A stretch of DNA of 64,000 nt from Amphiura filiformis. Lineage: Eukaryota > Echinodermata > Ophiuroidea > Amphilepidida > Amphiuridae. Each line of letters opens with the position of its first letter. Position 1 is the stretch's first letter. A model generated the notes under the pieces. The model did no database searches. It saw only the letters and a list, made by a program, of their open reading frames with translations, and was not told the DNA's origin. Below, piece after piece: positions 1 to 13,312 of the stretch. A program made the position numbers and the translations under genes. The stretch lies in the NCBI RefSeq assembly GCF_039555335.1, contig NC_092642.1:18505208-18569207 (forward strand), read 5' to 3'.

Positions 1-1416
1 CTCTATATAGGCGCATCCAGAATCGGTTCGCGTTTAATACAGGTTGTACAAGGGTATGTGATAAAAACAACACTGGAAAAACATCAAATGCATGCGAGAA
101 CTACAGGCAACATTTTATCTGGTTGTGACATAATCAAGCACTGGCGGCTTTAGGCCCCAGGGCTGAACATCTGTGGGAGACTCTGGCAACCAGTTCATAC
201 AATAATATACTTCAAATAAATGGATACCTGCAAGTTCCCACAAGGAATCTAAGTATAACACATTAAAACACCCCTATCTCACCCCCTCACTCACAAACCC
301 CTTTTATGTAACGTGCAGAGCAGGCGCACTGTGTAAATTATGTCCCTACTATTGATTGTGTGCTTATGACTACAATACCTAAGACATCATATCAATACAT
401 ATTCATATCCCCCTCCCCCTTATTTTTCAAATTGAAGAATTGCTATTCTTGGCAACCTTTTGGGAGAAAACTATGACAAATTTTGGTATCATTTCCAGTG
501 TAAAAATTCCTGAAATGCTGTTCACGTAAGTTGGTGACCACGTGCTAAATGGTTACAACAATTATGGAACCGTAATTTAAAAGACAAAAAATGTATTCAC
601 TAACCTTAATATAAGTGCAGTTGAGTATTTATGTCCTGATGTCCAATTGCAAGGTTTTCTTTTGTAAAATGTTCTTCCACCTGCAATCGAAACAAACCAT
701 AATAATGAAGAAGATATTATCATTAATTCTGAAAATAGATTAAATTACATGTGACATGATCAAGGCGAATGAGTCACATGGCAGCAATTTTCAATTAAAA
801 GTTTTTACATCATTTTCTGGCAGTTTACAAATGCTACATTTTGATGCAAACCCTATCAAAATCTGACATTTGGTTACCGAGTTATGAGCAATTTATCAAT
901 AGCTGAAAACAAGATAAAACAAAAGAATTTGAACACTGTTTTTGCCAATATCTCAAAAACAATATTAGTGACATCAGACTCATTCCCCGTGATCATGTCA
1001 CATATAATCAAGCAAATTAAGTCATACATGTATTTCATGCAAACTAATTCACAATGTTCCCTGAAAGCCATAATAATAGGATCTTTTGAAGCAATTTTCT
1101 TTCATTTTTACCAAACCTGATGATTTGGCATATTTACAGGAAAATAATAAATCCTTCACACAGCAGTCAATATATAGTACATGTAAGTGTGCTTTTTTGT
1201 GTTTTTTTAACATTCCTCATTAGTTTGTCTTCAATTTGAATGGTGAAACCTTCCTGACAGCTTATTTAAAGCCAAAGTTTTCTGTGTTCTACTTTTGAAA
1301 TTCCATTTTATCAATATATCAGTTTTCATGCTTTTTAAGTTTCTTACAAGTGGCTTTCTGTGTTTTGTCCATTTTACCATGTTTTGGCAGATTGATAACT
1401 CAGCTGTCAAAAGTAC

Positions 1417-3351
1417 TAGAGTTGGGCGACTATCACTTTTTTCCTAGTCGACAGCAAATAGTCGCGACTACGACTATAGTCGCGACTATCTGTGGTTAAA
1501 ATTGGACTGAAAAATCAGGTGAAAGATTGGTGGCAATTTAGTATTTATAATGCATGATTACAGGACCCCTGATTGCCCGCCTCGCATCACAGTTTGCTAC
1601 ACAAACCAGCACTGTTGCGATACAAATTGCTACACTGTATCGCACGCTTATGCGATGCAAATATTTGACTGTAAAATGCTGTAATATAGGCCTAACTTTT
1701 CTGTTCAATTAAATTCACTTGCCACTTTCCAGCAACAGCACAAGAAACTTCATATAATTTCTCAAACCTTCAATATTCCAATAGCGATCTTCGTTCGTTT
1801 CCATGTTTTGCTGTGCATGAAAATATGTAAACATGCCGGTACGCAGGGTCTTAGCTAGCTACCCGTCTGGCCGTCATTTTAGACGGCCAGTTTGCTCCTG
1901 GGATGGGCAAATTAATGCCTTTGACAGATGCTATATTATAAATTGTATGTTTTGAGAAGCTAATTGCCCTTTTTAGCAGACCCAAGTTGTAGAACAAGGC
2001 CATATCAGCACATATTTGAACTCTTTGAACCCCCAATGGGCTATAGATGTCTGTTAAATGTTTTTAAAGGTCAAATTAGGACAGGCAATTTTATTCAAAT
2101 AACGGGCAACCCTCAATTTCTAGCTAAGACCCTGCCGGTACGGCAGTGCATATTTTCCATGGTATGCTCAGAGGGCGCAACACTAAATCACTCCGCATTT
2201 TATGTAACAACGAAATTCGGCTAATATAGTCCATAGTGAATATGAGATTGTACCGACCATATCTACCGACATGTTCACTTTAAATCACTCAATATTGGCT
2301 CATATGAATTCGACAAGTGTCTTTAATGATAACATGCAGAAAAAAACTGGACAATTGATCTCAAAAGCAATTCTCTGTGGCGGATTAAGAGAAAACCCGA
2401 TTTTGAAATGCGAGTGGTGAGTTTAGTATATTTTTAGCTATTTTTTTTGCACCGCAAAATAGCGAAAAAAGTCAATGGTCATCGATATATGCCGACAAAA
2501 GTTTTGGAATCTAGAGAAACAGAGCTTTAATTTGATACCAAATTTATTTTGCCAAGTATTGCAGGGACGCCAGAAATGGCGCTTGAATTAGGCCGAATTC
2601 ACACGTTATCCTATGGGACGCTGAATTAGTGCTGCGCCCCCTGAACGTGTTGCATCGTGCATGTACGATTAACTTTCACCTCCGACCTACATCACCTGAC
2701 CTCATCTAGACTACTGCATTTATCGCTACAGGGGTGGCATTGCAACATTACGACTGTTTGTCAGCTAATTATTTTCCTGTTGCTTTCTAAATATTCTGTT
2801 ACCACAATAAGCATAGCTTTTTGAAATTACGTGAAAAGTACTTCTAATCTAATAATATTTTCCTAAATTTTCCCTTTTGGAAAACACTTCTCGGAAGTTC
2901 TCGCTGTTTCTTTCCAAAGTTGAAATAATCTCATACCTTCAGTAGTTGGTACAAACACCCAACCTGGGTCTGTACATGCACGCTATGACGCTGCTACACC
3001 TGTTATCGCTGCATAAATTATAATCATAATGAGATGTTCGACAGTTCTAAGTAATTTGAGTTTTTAACGGCTTTTATCTTGTGGGAAAGTAGTTCGACAA
3101 CAAGTCAATAACACCAATTTAATGATGATTTATGGACATTATGATTACTTGTTGGTTAGTGTTACTATTGGTAAGACAATGACTAACATTTTTCACATTT
3201 TTCGCAGTTTATATGTTAGTATTTGGTTGGTTTTGGTGCGAATAACTGGCACTTTTAAAGTAATTTTTAACACAAAAATATACTTGCATTAGTCGACTTT
3301 TGGTTTTCAATAGTCGTAGTCGCGACTATCAGTAATAGTCGCGACTAACTA
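1417..3351. mobile_element. Non-autonomous hAT-like DNA transposon
   Basis: Ends begin TAGAGTTGGGCGACTA on the left and, in reverse complement, TAGTTAGTCGCGACTA on the right, fitting the hAT consensus. A perfect 8-bp target duplication AAAAGTAC flanks it (1409-1416 and 3352-3359). Several copies of TAGTCGCGACTA lie inside both ends. No transposase ORF is present. It lies in the TM2D3 intron after exon 3. Confidence 0.85.
1844..2134. mobile_element. hAT MITE nested in the larger hAT element
   Basis: 291 bp with 15-bp perfect terminal inverted repeats (CAGGGTCTTAGCTAG) and a perfect 8-bp target duplication CCGGTACG (1836-1843 and 2135-2142). Being nested, it inserted after its host element. 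Confidence 0.92.
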
Positions 3352-3444
3352 AAAAGTACGCATTTTGGTCTGGTCAACATGGGACCAAATCATGTCAAAT
3401 TAAAAAAAAAAAAAAAATTACAAAGTTAATACCCGTTTTCTTAC

Positions 3445-3625
3445 CTAAACATATAACATCATGTTTGACTGTACAATTGACTGTCACTATTTCTTGTGGA
3501 CTAGCACTGACCCTACATCTTGATGAGGTCACATCAGATTTGATAGCTGGCGTACATGCCTGAATCTCATCATCTGTTTGATAGCAATATCTACACTTAA
3601 ACATGCGCTGCAATTTGTTATCACC
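3445..3625 (-). CDS. TM2D3: TM2D3 exon 3 (second Cys block)
   Basis: Encodes GDNKLQRMFKCRYCYQTDDE, and later VNCTVKHDVICLG. This matches the human MTCRFCWQLPE and NCTVRDHVHCLG segments. It ends in phase 1 at gtaaga. The next exon should open with the segment leading into TM2. Confidence 0.93.
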
Positions 3626-6600
3626 CTGCGGAATTCAGAAAAATAAGATACATACATGTTACACAGATCAAATCTATGGGGCTGGTTTTGAATTATCCCC
3701 CATAGGATACAGGTAACTGTAAAGTTTTCCTATGAACTGAGCTGATAGATAGATGTACCTGCATCAGAAGGAGAACTCTCATTAACACAGCACAAAGGTT
3801 ATAGACGAATCTGACGAGCCACATTCCTACACCTCACCGGCGGCCATAGCTGGGGGCCATCCATCAATTTTACGCGACGACAGTATCATAGGCATGTAGC
3901 CTTTACTGCTCCTCTGACACGGCGCAAGTGCTACACGCTCGCGATAGTGGGCGTAATAGTGATCGCAATCCAAACAAACTAAGCTAGTTTGACACGGATG
4001 GCCCATCACTTGGCTCGTCGGATTCGTCTATACCAGTAGTCGCAGCGAGTGACAGAATCGCTAGTGATCAACGTCGGTCACTAAGAGACAAAAATATGTG
4101 CTCCGTTGAAAAATCTGTAATCCTACACCAATTGTTGATGGATTTTTCAACTGGTCACAGATTTTTCAAAGAAAAATTGCTATAGGCCTAATATTGTGCA
4201 ATAAATCTTTGATGAGCACATACTACGGTGATGTTGCAGAGTCAGAACAATGTGTATTGCGCAAAGTTCATTCATAAATTTCCACTCAGCAACAACAGAT
4301 CACCTCAGCAGCCAATCAGAGACAAGTGCATTTCAATGCAGTAAATATGTGATGTACGTTTAAAATACGCTCTGGTCAAAGGCGTAGTGAGTAATGAGTC
4401 TGCTGCAAAGGCTTCGTGAGTAATGAGTCTGCTGCAAGTGCTTAATTGTGGCAGGCTAACAACTGTCTCTAGAAAGTTGCCTTGAAGTAAACTGAAGTGA
4501 TTTGATGCTGAGGTGTGCTAGCAACATCTGACCTGATACATGTGATCCGATAAAGTAGCCGATGAACATGAAAACACAGAAAACATCCCAAAACGCAACA
4601 CTCATGGTTTATTATGATAGATAGAGAGGCATTAGTTATGTAGATTATGTCATACAAAGTGAAATAATAATCTTCATGAAGAGATCATCAGGTTTATTGA
4701 TAATCAACATCAAATATCTGAAAAACCAAATTTTGACAAATGTTGACACATATTTCTTCTAGGTTATTGATGTCCCATCATCCTCTCTGCTGTAGTATAA
4801 CTGCTCCATCTCATCATGGTGGGGGTGTTTTTAAGGACAGAGTGAGAGCCATAATTAACATGACTTGAATGGTATGACAACATGTCACCACAAGATTCAG
4901 CTGCTATACCACTAGCAGAGAGGATGATTAGACTCTGAAGAAGTATCAAGCCATACCAAACTGACAGGTCCAAACGTAATGAGCAAAAACTTGGAATAAC
5001 TAAACACTAGGAATAAGAATGTTTGGGTGATGGGCATAAATGTGAGATACATGTTGCAGGGCTAGACTTTGACGAGAATCACAGAATAGATTCTTGTAAT
5101 GATTCTCGTAAGATTCAGTTGCGAAAATCATTGCATCATTCAGTAAAGTGCAGTGACTATGATGGATTTGATTCTCGCAAACCTAGATGAAATCTAGGCC
5201 CTGTGTTGAAAACATCATCTGCTACAATCAGACCATTCACCTTTATACAAATTTAAGCAAATGAAGACATGAATATATAACATCACAACTGATTTAAACC
5301 AAACTTACAATGCATTTAATGCCTGGCATAGGTCCGCATGTAACATTGTACTCTCTTCCATAAATACATGTTTCATTCAGATTACATTCAAGACACTGTG
5401 CTTCTAAGTCTTCACATCTGACATTGTCTGGACAAGGAAGGTCTCCCCTGTCAGGAGACTTTGATGTGGGTGCAGCTTTGGTGGTTGTGCTCTTGGTAGG
5501 TAATGTTGTGTTGTCCTGGGGTGAAGGAGTGATGTTTGCTGTTGTTCCGTCTGTAACCATTACATTTGTTGAGGTACCATCTGCAGGGGAAAATAAAATA
5601 TCAAAATTAAAGGAAGTTCCATTAGAGTCCTGAGGCACTGTGTCTTATCTGCGCAAGCCGATAAAAACGGAGAACTACCCTATGTTTCATAATTCTTTTT
5701 CTCTTGAAAAATTGGCTGTAAGCCATTGTAAACCAGTGTGTTTTGTTCAATGCAATGCAATACAATGTGATTTTAAAGGAAATTTGTTGTTGCTTCTGAT
5801 TGGTTTTTTTTTATCAGTGCATCAGCGCTCATTCGCTAATCCAAATTTCTGCAAATAAATCCCAATCTTCAGTTAGGACAACGTGCCTACATGTAGCTAC
5901 AAGACTAGCTTTTACAGTCAACAGACATAAAATGTTCCCTTATCAATATCTTACATGTAGATGAGCAGACTTGTAGTACTCGAGTACAATACTCGTACTC
6001 GAGTACGAGTACTTTTTTGGTACTCGTACTTGTACTCGTGCATCAATGCTCGTACTCGTGACCAAGTACTCATGTGTACTCATGGTTTGGAATTTTGCTG
6101 TACTCGTACTCGTACTCATGAAAAAATACTCGTACTCGTGAAAAAATACTCGTACTCGTCGAAAATACTCATGATAGTTTTCCTGTTGTTACTATTAAAC
6201 TATCACATAAGATCTGACTGTATTTTCTTGTCTTGCCCATTCAGGCCCTACTCGGGCCCTACTGCAGGTACATGTATATTGCACTTGTAAGTCATGATGT
6301 GCACAAAGTTATAATTATATACAGGTCTACACATACATATAGGCCTACATGTACATGTACAATGTGTACATGTATAATGTTGAGCACAGAATATTTTCAT
6401 GGATTCTGAGAGCAAGACATTTTTTGTTTGTTTTCAAATTGTATTTTCTAAATCTATTGTCTCAAATTGTTGGGTCATCAGTCATCAGCAAAATAAATAA
6501 ATGAGATTATTAGATGTTAACTGTCTTATTGAGATAATACTGATTATATCTTACTATAAATAGGGGAATGTTGTGGGGGTGTGTGCGGGTATGAAAGTTA

Positions 6601-9600
6601 AAGGCTCCGTCAGTTTCGATTCACATGTCGCCAAATTCATACAGGACATCGAAGTATATACCGAGAGGGTAATGCGAAAATTTGGTTGAAAACGGTCAAG
6701 AATTGGCTACAAAAACAGTGAAAATATGGGTAAAAACAGGGTTTTTGTTATGAAAATCGGTTGCCAGACTACGCGTCACTGCATCTGTCCGGCAGCGCGT
6801 CGGTGCCGCGTGCGTAATGCGAACTACGCGAAGGCGCGTGTAAACGCGCAGAGCCACACGACTTGCGAGCCAGAGACCAGTGGACATGATAATACGGAAA
6901 GAAGGAAAAATAAAGGACAAAAAGGAACAAGGACGGGTCCGTGACGGGATAACGGGTGAACGTCCGCAGACACGTTATGAGAGGACGTAATAAATACGGG
7001 AAAAAGATGTGTGTTGTATAAACAACATGAAGCGGTACTATAAAGAAAAATAAACGAGTAATAGGCCAACAGGTTAAAGTAACTAAATGAAACGGGAACG
7101 AAACAAAGAAGGAAATGTAAGAATAAAAAGAAGCTAAAATAATGAGAACAGAATTAAAATAAAAAAACGGGAAATCACAAGCAGCAAATAAAAAAAGAAG
7201 CTAAAAGGGAAATGTAAGAAAGAATCACAAGTCTGGTCTTTTACATCCTCAAATGTGCTCAAAATTTTCGAACATGCACCAAATATGTTTTGTTTAAGTC
7301 TCATCTTCATGTGAGGAATGGTAGGAAGTGGTATTTATGTAGGTATCCCAGGCAAACCTTTAGTTAACACATTTGCTAGTCAGCGAAATTCGCTGAAACC
7401 GGGGCTCAAACACAATGCATTACATAGAAATTTGAATTTTTTTCGAGAATAGGTCGGTGAATGAAACCTACATAAATATGTTTTCTATACTTGACCCAAA
7501 TATATGATTTTTTATGGTGATAATCAAGTCGCACATGGGATTTTAGAGGGATTTTGATAGCAGTTCCATTAAAAAAAGCTGCTATTGCCATGAGACTAAG
7601 ATCTAGAAACACGTACCCTAAATGCCGTTTTGGGGAATTTTGCTAGCAGAATCTTTTTGATGATAGTCAATCTTTGACAAGATGTAACTTTGTTACCGTA
7701 CGGAAAATGCTATGACAAAAATGTTTTCAGTTAAATGGCTTTCTTTACTAAAGGGCTTTAATTTGATATGTAAAATGATGCAGTTAGATGGCAAATTTGA
7801 ATTCACCTAGAATACCTAATTTATGAGAAAAAGTGGTATTTTATGCTGGGATTTTATGTGTACCCTGGACCAGATTTGCTCAGGAGTCTCAGACCTTCGT
7901 ACGGAGAAGGCCAGTGGAAATCTAAGTGACGGAGGTGCGAGTACCTCGGGGTAGGCATGCAATGACAATTGCGTCGGCGTACAACCAGGGAGATACAACG
8001 CCTACCACACACACGCTTTGGGTAGCGCTGCATTTCCTGTGCGTGCACAATCGATCGCGCTATTGTGTCATTCCACTAAACTTGCGACATTAGTCACATT
8101 AACTACAATTTGCAAGGAAGTTCACAACTTGGCGCCATCAAATGTTAAGCCATTAAGCAATACAACCAATCGCAAAACCAGAAATTCTCATGGACCACAT
8201 CTTTTAGACATTCCGGCTTTTAACAAGAACTGTTACCAATACTCGCTTTACCCCCGCACTACAAGGAATGGAATCTCCTGCCGGCAGAGACACGTCGACA
8301 CGCGATGCTCCAGAAGTCAGAATTTTTAAAAGTAAACTGGATGAAATGGACATTAACGAACTATGTAAAAGAGCTCATTTCAAGATATAGGCCGTCGTAT
8401 CACGCGACCTGTGCGTGATAACCACCAAGTACCGGCGGTGTTTGCACAGTATAGAGCAGAAGCAGAAGAAGCATTACGCAGTGCATACTCTCATGATCGA
8501 GAAACTATTATTTTAGCTATAATAGTGGCTTGCCCTAAAAAAAAGGCTTAACTTAGGCAATGTAGGAATAAAAAATCCCCAAATCCCAATTAAACCCTGT
8601 ACTACCAGCCCTGATCCACTGAATATAGTCAATCACAACTTTATGTGTGCATCAACGTAGAGCTGCGAGATTCGTTCAAGGTGACTACAAGAGAGTCAGC
8701 AGTGTTACCGAAATGTTATGTTCTTTGGGATGGGAAAGGCTGACAGACAGACGGAAACCCACCAAATCACTCAACTTTACAAGATCATCAACCAAGACAT
8801 TGACATAGATTCATCCGACCACCTCAAACCAAAACTTCAAAGAAGCAGGAAGGGAAACAACACTCAATTTGATATACCACACTTCACATCTACGGCGTAC
8901 AGCAATTCATTTTTTCCACGGACCACAAGACTATGGAACGACCTACCTCAAGACATCATTGACATCCCTACCCACAAGACCTTCAGAGACAGCTACTTGG
9001 ACTACATTATTAAAGACAAGAATTAGACAACCACTCCCAGCGACCTCCTAGCAAAGCTCCCAAGAGGAAGATTCAGGAGGAAACCAGCAAAGTACAAAGT
9101 AGTAAGTACATCACCTAATACTCATGATAGTATAAATTAGTCCGAATAATCAGACCCAGAACAAAATATTAATTTCTGACACGATCTTGTACTGGGTCTG
9201 AACTGTTTCCATATGAAATCTTGATGGCAAATTGGACAATAGAAGCACATGGTTCTACGTGACAGCTTTTTAATCCCTATTCAGGTTACGTGAATCACGC
9301 TATTGTGGACCATCCTTCTGATACTTGAGTGTTTGGACACACGGAACGGTTTTTTGTCTACCTCTCTGTTTGTAAACAAACACAAAACGTTCAAACCTGA
9401 CTCGTACCCTATTGTTATTATAATGTCATCCTTTCATATTATAATAAAGTAGTCTTCACAAGATAATCCCTGACAAGAGGTGAATACAGGAAGTTTTAAA
9501 GGACTGCCAACTCTACGATTTACCGTTATATTGATCGTATCGATAGAGAACGCAGCTCCCCAGGCAGTGCAGTCAGCTCTGATGCATGGACATGATCAGT

Positions 9601-12600
9601 GATGATCAGCTGACTCATCGCATGTGTGGGCCGGGCGTCGAGTCAGGCAAGAGCGAAATTATTTATTTATTTATGCATTTATTTATTTATCAGTTTATTT
9701 TTTTATTTATTAGGTTAATTTGTTTTTAATAGGTGACCCCGGAGTGACGTCACAAGCCGTTGACTTCCGTTGACAACAAATACGATTCAGAAGTCAAATT
9801 TGTAGTTTTCTGTGGTTTGTCCCTTTTCAAATCGGCCAAAATACTACCATTTCTATAACTTCTCGACATGGGACCTCCAGCCAACAAAAAAAATAGAGAC
9901 TCTCCTCTACATGTTCATGTGTTCAGCTTCACATAAAATGCAATTTTCGCCAAGTATTTAACCTTTATTTTACCGAAATCGGCCCAGAAATTAGCTCGAT
10001 TCGAGTCAAAACAAAATGTAAACATTCTGAATCAGCCTCTGCTACAAGTCTTCAACTAGTCGCACAGCTCCACAGTCTATTGTGGGTTGAAAAGCGTAAG
10101 TGTAGGCACTGTAGCGTCATGTAAAATAAGTACCCGGATGGCCGGGGTCACCTATTGGGGCTTGTATTGTTTCTTTATGATTATTTTTGGTATTCAATAT
10201 TAGTTTTATTTAATACCATTATTATTTATTATTATCAATAGGCCTTTTTTAAATACAGGTAGGCTTACTCTACAGGTAGGCTTACTCTACAAAACTAAGT
10301 TGTTTGTTTAATTTATTTGCTTATTAATCAAGTTTTATTTGTTTATTTATGTATTTCAATCTAACTGAATCTAAATCTAACTGAATTTATTTATTTATTT
10401 ATTCATTTATAAATTCATTTATAAATGTATTTATAAATATTTATTTACTCCTTGCAGCCTTGTTACAAGTTATGATACTTGTACTTGAAACTTTGCTTAT
10501 TAATTTTTTATTTGTTTATTTATGTATTTCAATCTAACTGAATCTAAATCTTAATCTAACTGAATTTATTTATTCATTTATAAATTCATTTATTAATTTA
10601 TTTATCAATATTTATTTACTCCTTGCAAGAATATGATACCTGTACTTGAAACTTCTAGTCTTACAAACATGAGTATGTGTGACAACTGACAATGACCATA
10701 AACATTTTGTCAGAGATGATCAATGGGTATTGATTTATGGACAAGTCAATAGGCCACAATCTATTGACACAAGATTGGTGGCAATCATGTGATGGAGGAA
10801 AAATAATCCCACTTATAAATTATAATAACAATAGGCTACAATGTACGATGTATAGGTTTGAGGTTTTGGAAACACAACCAGATGTGTCCAGTCGTCGCCT
10901 CCTGCATATAAGATGGAAGCTTAGTCAGCCTGCCTAATACGCTTCCTGAAAACACTAAACTGCAAGTTGGCCAATTCACTAATTCAACTTGCACTACCGA
11001 CACCATGAAAAATATTTTAATTATTACCGATCCTTCAGAATACTTGCAAATATTGGCAGTTTCACTAAAATCCTGCTGCTGAAAATCAAATTCCACAATC
11101 TTCTGTCAGATCCAGGTCAGTAATCACAGGTGGGCGAATCTACCAGCGTGACAAGACCAGAGATAATAAAAAGGATGAGAGGCCACGCCCGTTTAATAGT
11201 TTGATTGGCAAGCGTGTCAAGGGCAGATCTTCTGATAAATGAGTAGAGACCATAGAGCCCTATATAGGGCTCTGTGGAACAACGGTTCCTAATTTTGAAG
11301 CCATGGATAATATATTCATTTATAAAACCATATTTTTGTACCAATCACAGAACAGAATTTCACTTACTCACAGCTGTCAATTTCTTGTGAAACATAAGCT
11401 TTAGTATCAAGGTCTTCTTCTGCGCATTGGTTGTGCAAATTAACTATCCAGCACAAATCCTGTGCACAAAATCAGGTTGGATGGGCGGTTTACGCCTGGT
11501 TTACACAACAGGAAAGATGCGATGCATCCTAAACTGGATCGTTTCCGTGTATTCGCATTGCATGGTGGGTAATACGCCTGCCAATTTGCATAGCTCCACA
11601 TTCACAACAGTTTAAAATCAACACAGGTAAATCCATCTAAAAATTACCATGGACACAAAATTGACATAGCTTATGTAATTCAAATAATAAAATAATAAAA
11701 TAAAAATATTATCATGATAGATGCAAGCGTTTTATTAAAACTTGAAAAGATTATTAAGTCCAATAATTTGTTTGTGTTATTTGCTCTTTTGAGTCAAAAA
11801 TGGCGACCCATCATCGATTTTCTGCATGTGCCGACATTAGTAACTCATAAATCAGATGCTCATAGTGACTGTCCTCAAACTAAAAACGCCAGTGTGTCTC
11901 AGGCCTGATAACGAAAGGTAATTTTATGCAAAAGTTTTCTTGCGAACAGCTGCAGGTGACAATTAAACAATGAACACGGCTTGTTTATGTACATGCGTGG
12001 GGAGGCTTGTACGTCAGCTGACGTGTTTTGGACATGTTACGGCGTAAAAAAGTGTTGTTTTTCTTCATGAAAAATACCAGCGATGACCAGTTTTTGTGGG
12101 CTATTTAATTTACAGGTATGTCGGTTCGTCATAGGGTAGAAATGATAGCTGTACAATTTGTATAACATACAGTTTAACATAGGCCTAAACATTTATGGGC
12201 ACAAATCAACCTTCCGTATTATGCACAAGTATGTGGAAGTGGCAGGCATAGCTACAATGTACGAGTCAGGTTTGAACGTTTTGTAAACAAACCAGGAGGT
12301 CGAAATCGTCCTCCTCGTCGAAAGTCAGCGTAATAATAGTACGTAACTAAACTGAAGTTGGCAGCTAAATGTGGACAATTTGTATCTTTTTTCCTTTAGA
12401 CCACCCTCGCTATATAGGGACTAAAATATTACTTTTGCATCAAGGTTTTCTTTTTCAAGGTTAAACAGTTGCCAAACACTTTGAAGTCAAGGTTTAATGT
12501 TTTTGAAGGAGGGCAGGGCTTCGATAAATGAGGGAAATTATGGGGTAAAAAACAAGGTCAAAACAACTTTTTTAAAACAAGCAAAAACGACTATTCTGCT

Positions 12601-13312
12601 GTGAAGTTGTCTCAAAAAAACATTTAAAAATAATCGGAAATGCAAAAAACATACCTTCATAAAATCAGCATCACTTCCGTCACATGAAAAGATGATCAGA
12701 TGAGTGGAGAGTGGAAAAGAAATCGCGAAATGACAGAATTTTCTTAGAAAAATACAGCACGTTTTTCGAGAAATTCGCCATCTTGAATAAACATGATAAA
12801 TGCAAAATTAAGTCACGCATAAAAAAAACTGCCAAATGCGCTTGAAAATGCACGATACGCTAGCGTAATTACCGTCAAAACAAACTTCATCAAATTTGAT
12901 AGCTGCTACTGCTTTCAACGTTTCGGAGCTGGCATCACTGGTTTTGCATCTGGCTCTTTTTATGTCAAAAATAGCGATAAAAACATCGATTTTGGAACAA
13001 AATAAAGCTTGTTTGATGAAATAAAAGGTATGTTTGTATAGCTAAAAACATTTTTAACCTTGATGCGAAAGTTTAATTTGATAAATAAGTAATTTTGACC
13101 TATTATAGCTCGGGTGGTCTAAAAGAAAAGATCGCCCAATTTGTCTACCCTACCGACGACAACAGAAACTGAAACTGAACTGAAACTTAAAAAGTATTTC
13201 CCTCTTGTATAAACTCACCCTGTCCTAAGACGCTCAGTTTCATAGAAAGCAGTAAAACAGACCAAAATATTGAAAATAAATACCGACCAAATTTTCCCAT
13301 GTAGGTCGCCAT
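3445..13312 (-). CDS. TM2D3: TM2 domain-containing protein 3 / almondex-like (split gene, 3' exons missing)
   Basis: Three exons are supported: 13312-13219, 5580-5309 and 3625-3445. They join in consistent phases (1, 0, 1) with GT/AG borders. The predicted product has a signal peptide, a Thr/Ser/Pro-rich stalk and the two cysteine-rich blocks typical of TM2D3. The family's C-terminal TM2 domain (two membrane spans with a D-R-F motif) was not found between 1 and 3444, so those exons probably lie before the window. Family members are small membrane proteins; the fly orthologue, almondex, acts in Notch signalling. A divergent start shared with EIF2B5 suggests a bidirectional promoter. Almost all of the large introns is repeat sequence. 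Confidence 0.9.
3802..4030. mobile_element. TA-flanked MITE in a TM2D3 intron
   Basis: The inverted termini TATAGACGAATC and GATTCGTCTATA extend to CTGACGAGCCA and TGGCTCGTCGG. TA flanks on both sides fit a Tc1/mariner-type target. It has no coding capacity. Confidence 0.82.
4033..5308. other. TM2D3 intron 2, no gene seen
   Basis: Apart from the tandem duplication and weak inverted repeats (TCATCCTCTCTGCT at about 4777 with AGCAGAGAGGATGA at about 4914), I see no exon or recognisable element here. Confidence 0.6.
4377..4440. repeat. Short tandem duplication
   Basis: A ~30-bp unit containing GTGAGTAATGAGTCTGCTGC is repeated twice, head to tail. Confidence 0.7.
5309..5580 (-). CDS. TM2D3: TM2D3 exon 2 (Ser/Thr stalk and first Cys block)
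   Basis: About 50 residues of Thr/Pro/Ser-rich, probably O-glycosylated stalk are followed by a CPDNVRCEDLEAQCLECNLN segment and TCIYGREYNVTCG. This matches human TM2D3 (CPSNGLC..., DCIDCTTNFSCTYGK). The acceptor is cccctgcag and the donor gtaagt. Confidence 0.93.
5973..6175. repeat. TACTCG-rich minisatellite
   Basis: An imperfect array of the hexamer TACTCG and its palindromic form ACTCGAGTACGAGT. Both strands share the words, so it can fold on itself. Confidence 0.85.
6176..7850. other. TM2D3 intron 1, no gene seen
   Basis: AT-rich sequence with one CpG-rich island-like block at about 6765-6960. Short ORFs on both strands there overlap and lack any protein signature. Confidence 0.5.
8100..8475 (+). 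pseudogene. LINE ORF2 C-terminal remnant
   Basis: Frame-shifted coding remnant with LYPRTTRNG, the typical 'FFPRT...WN.LP' segment near the C-terminus of Jockey/CR1/L2-type LINE proteins. An AGCAGAAGCAGAAGAAG-like tail at about 8455 fits a LINE 3' end. Confidence 0.7.
8650..9028 (+). pseudogene. LINE reverse-transcriptase ORF, C-terminal fragment
   Basis: Reads HQRRAARFVQGDYKRVSSVT, then after a frame change near 8750 continues to FFPRTTRLWNDLPQDIIDIP and a stop. This is the standard C-terminal end of Jockey/CR1-type LINE ORF2. It is 5'-truncated, with no reverse-transcriptase core left. Confidence 0.85.
9029..9731. other. TM2D3 intron 1, no gene seen
   Basis: Low-information sequence ending in an ATTT-rich run (9660-9725). 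A block at about 9370-9408 recurs inverted at about 12260-12297, suggesting two old copies of one repeat. Confidence 0.55.
9732..10152. mobile_element. TA-flanked TIR element
   Basis: Terminal inverted repeats GGTGACCCCGG and CCGGGGTCACC, with TA on both sides. About 421 bp, with a TGACGTCA palindrome just inside the left end and no ORF. Confidence 0.83.
10325..10655. repeat. AT-rich tandem duplication
   Basis: A block beginning TTTGTTTATTTATGTATTTC occurs at about 10325-10490 and again at about 10505-10655. Both copies include an ATTTACTCCTTGCA segment. Confidence 0.75.
10656..12373. other. TM2D3 intron 1, no gene seen
   Basis: No exon or well-bounded repeat recognised. It contains a short palindrome AGAGCCCTATATAGGGCTCT at about 11256. 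Confidence 0.5.
12374..13145. mobile_element. TIR element next to the shared promoter
   Basis: The left end (GACAATTTGTATC then TTTAGACCACCCTCGCTATA) is matched in inverted form by the right end (TATAGCTCGGGTGGTCTAAA then GATCGCCCAATTTGTC). No ORF. It ends about 75 bp from the TM2D3 exon 1 donor. Confidence 0.75.
13219..13312 (-). CDS. TM2D3: TM2D3 exon 1 (signal peptide)
   Basis: 31 codons plus one base: MATYMGKFGRYLFSIFW, then VLLLSMKLSVLGQ, a basic then hydrophobic signal sequence. The ATG is in strong context (A at -3, G at +4) and the donor is gtgagt. The split base G joined to AT of exon 2 gives Asp. There is no direct homology, so the assignment rests on phase, signal peptide and position. 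Confidence 0.78.

Noticed and set aside
1..3444. C-terminal TM2 exons of TM2D3
   Set aside because: I looked for the D-R-F-Y-L-G motif on the minus strand and did not find it.
6824..7069. 81-codon minus-strand ORF in the CpG-rich block
   Set aside because: It overlaps another ORF in the opposite strand and shows no protein signature.
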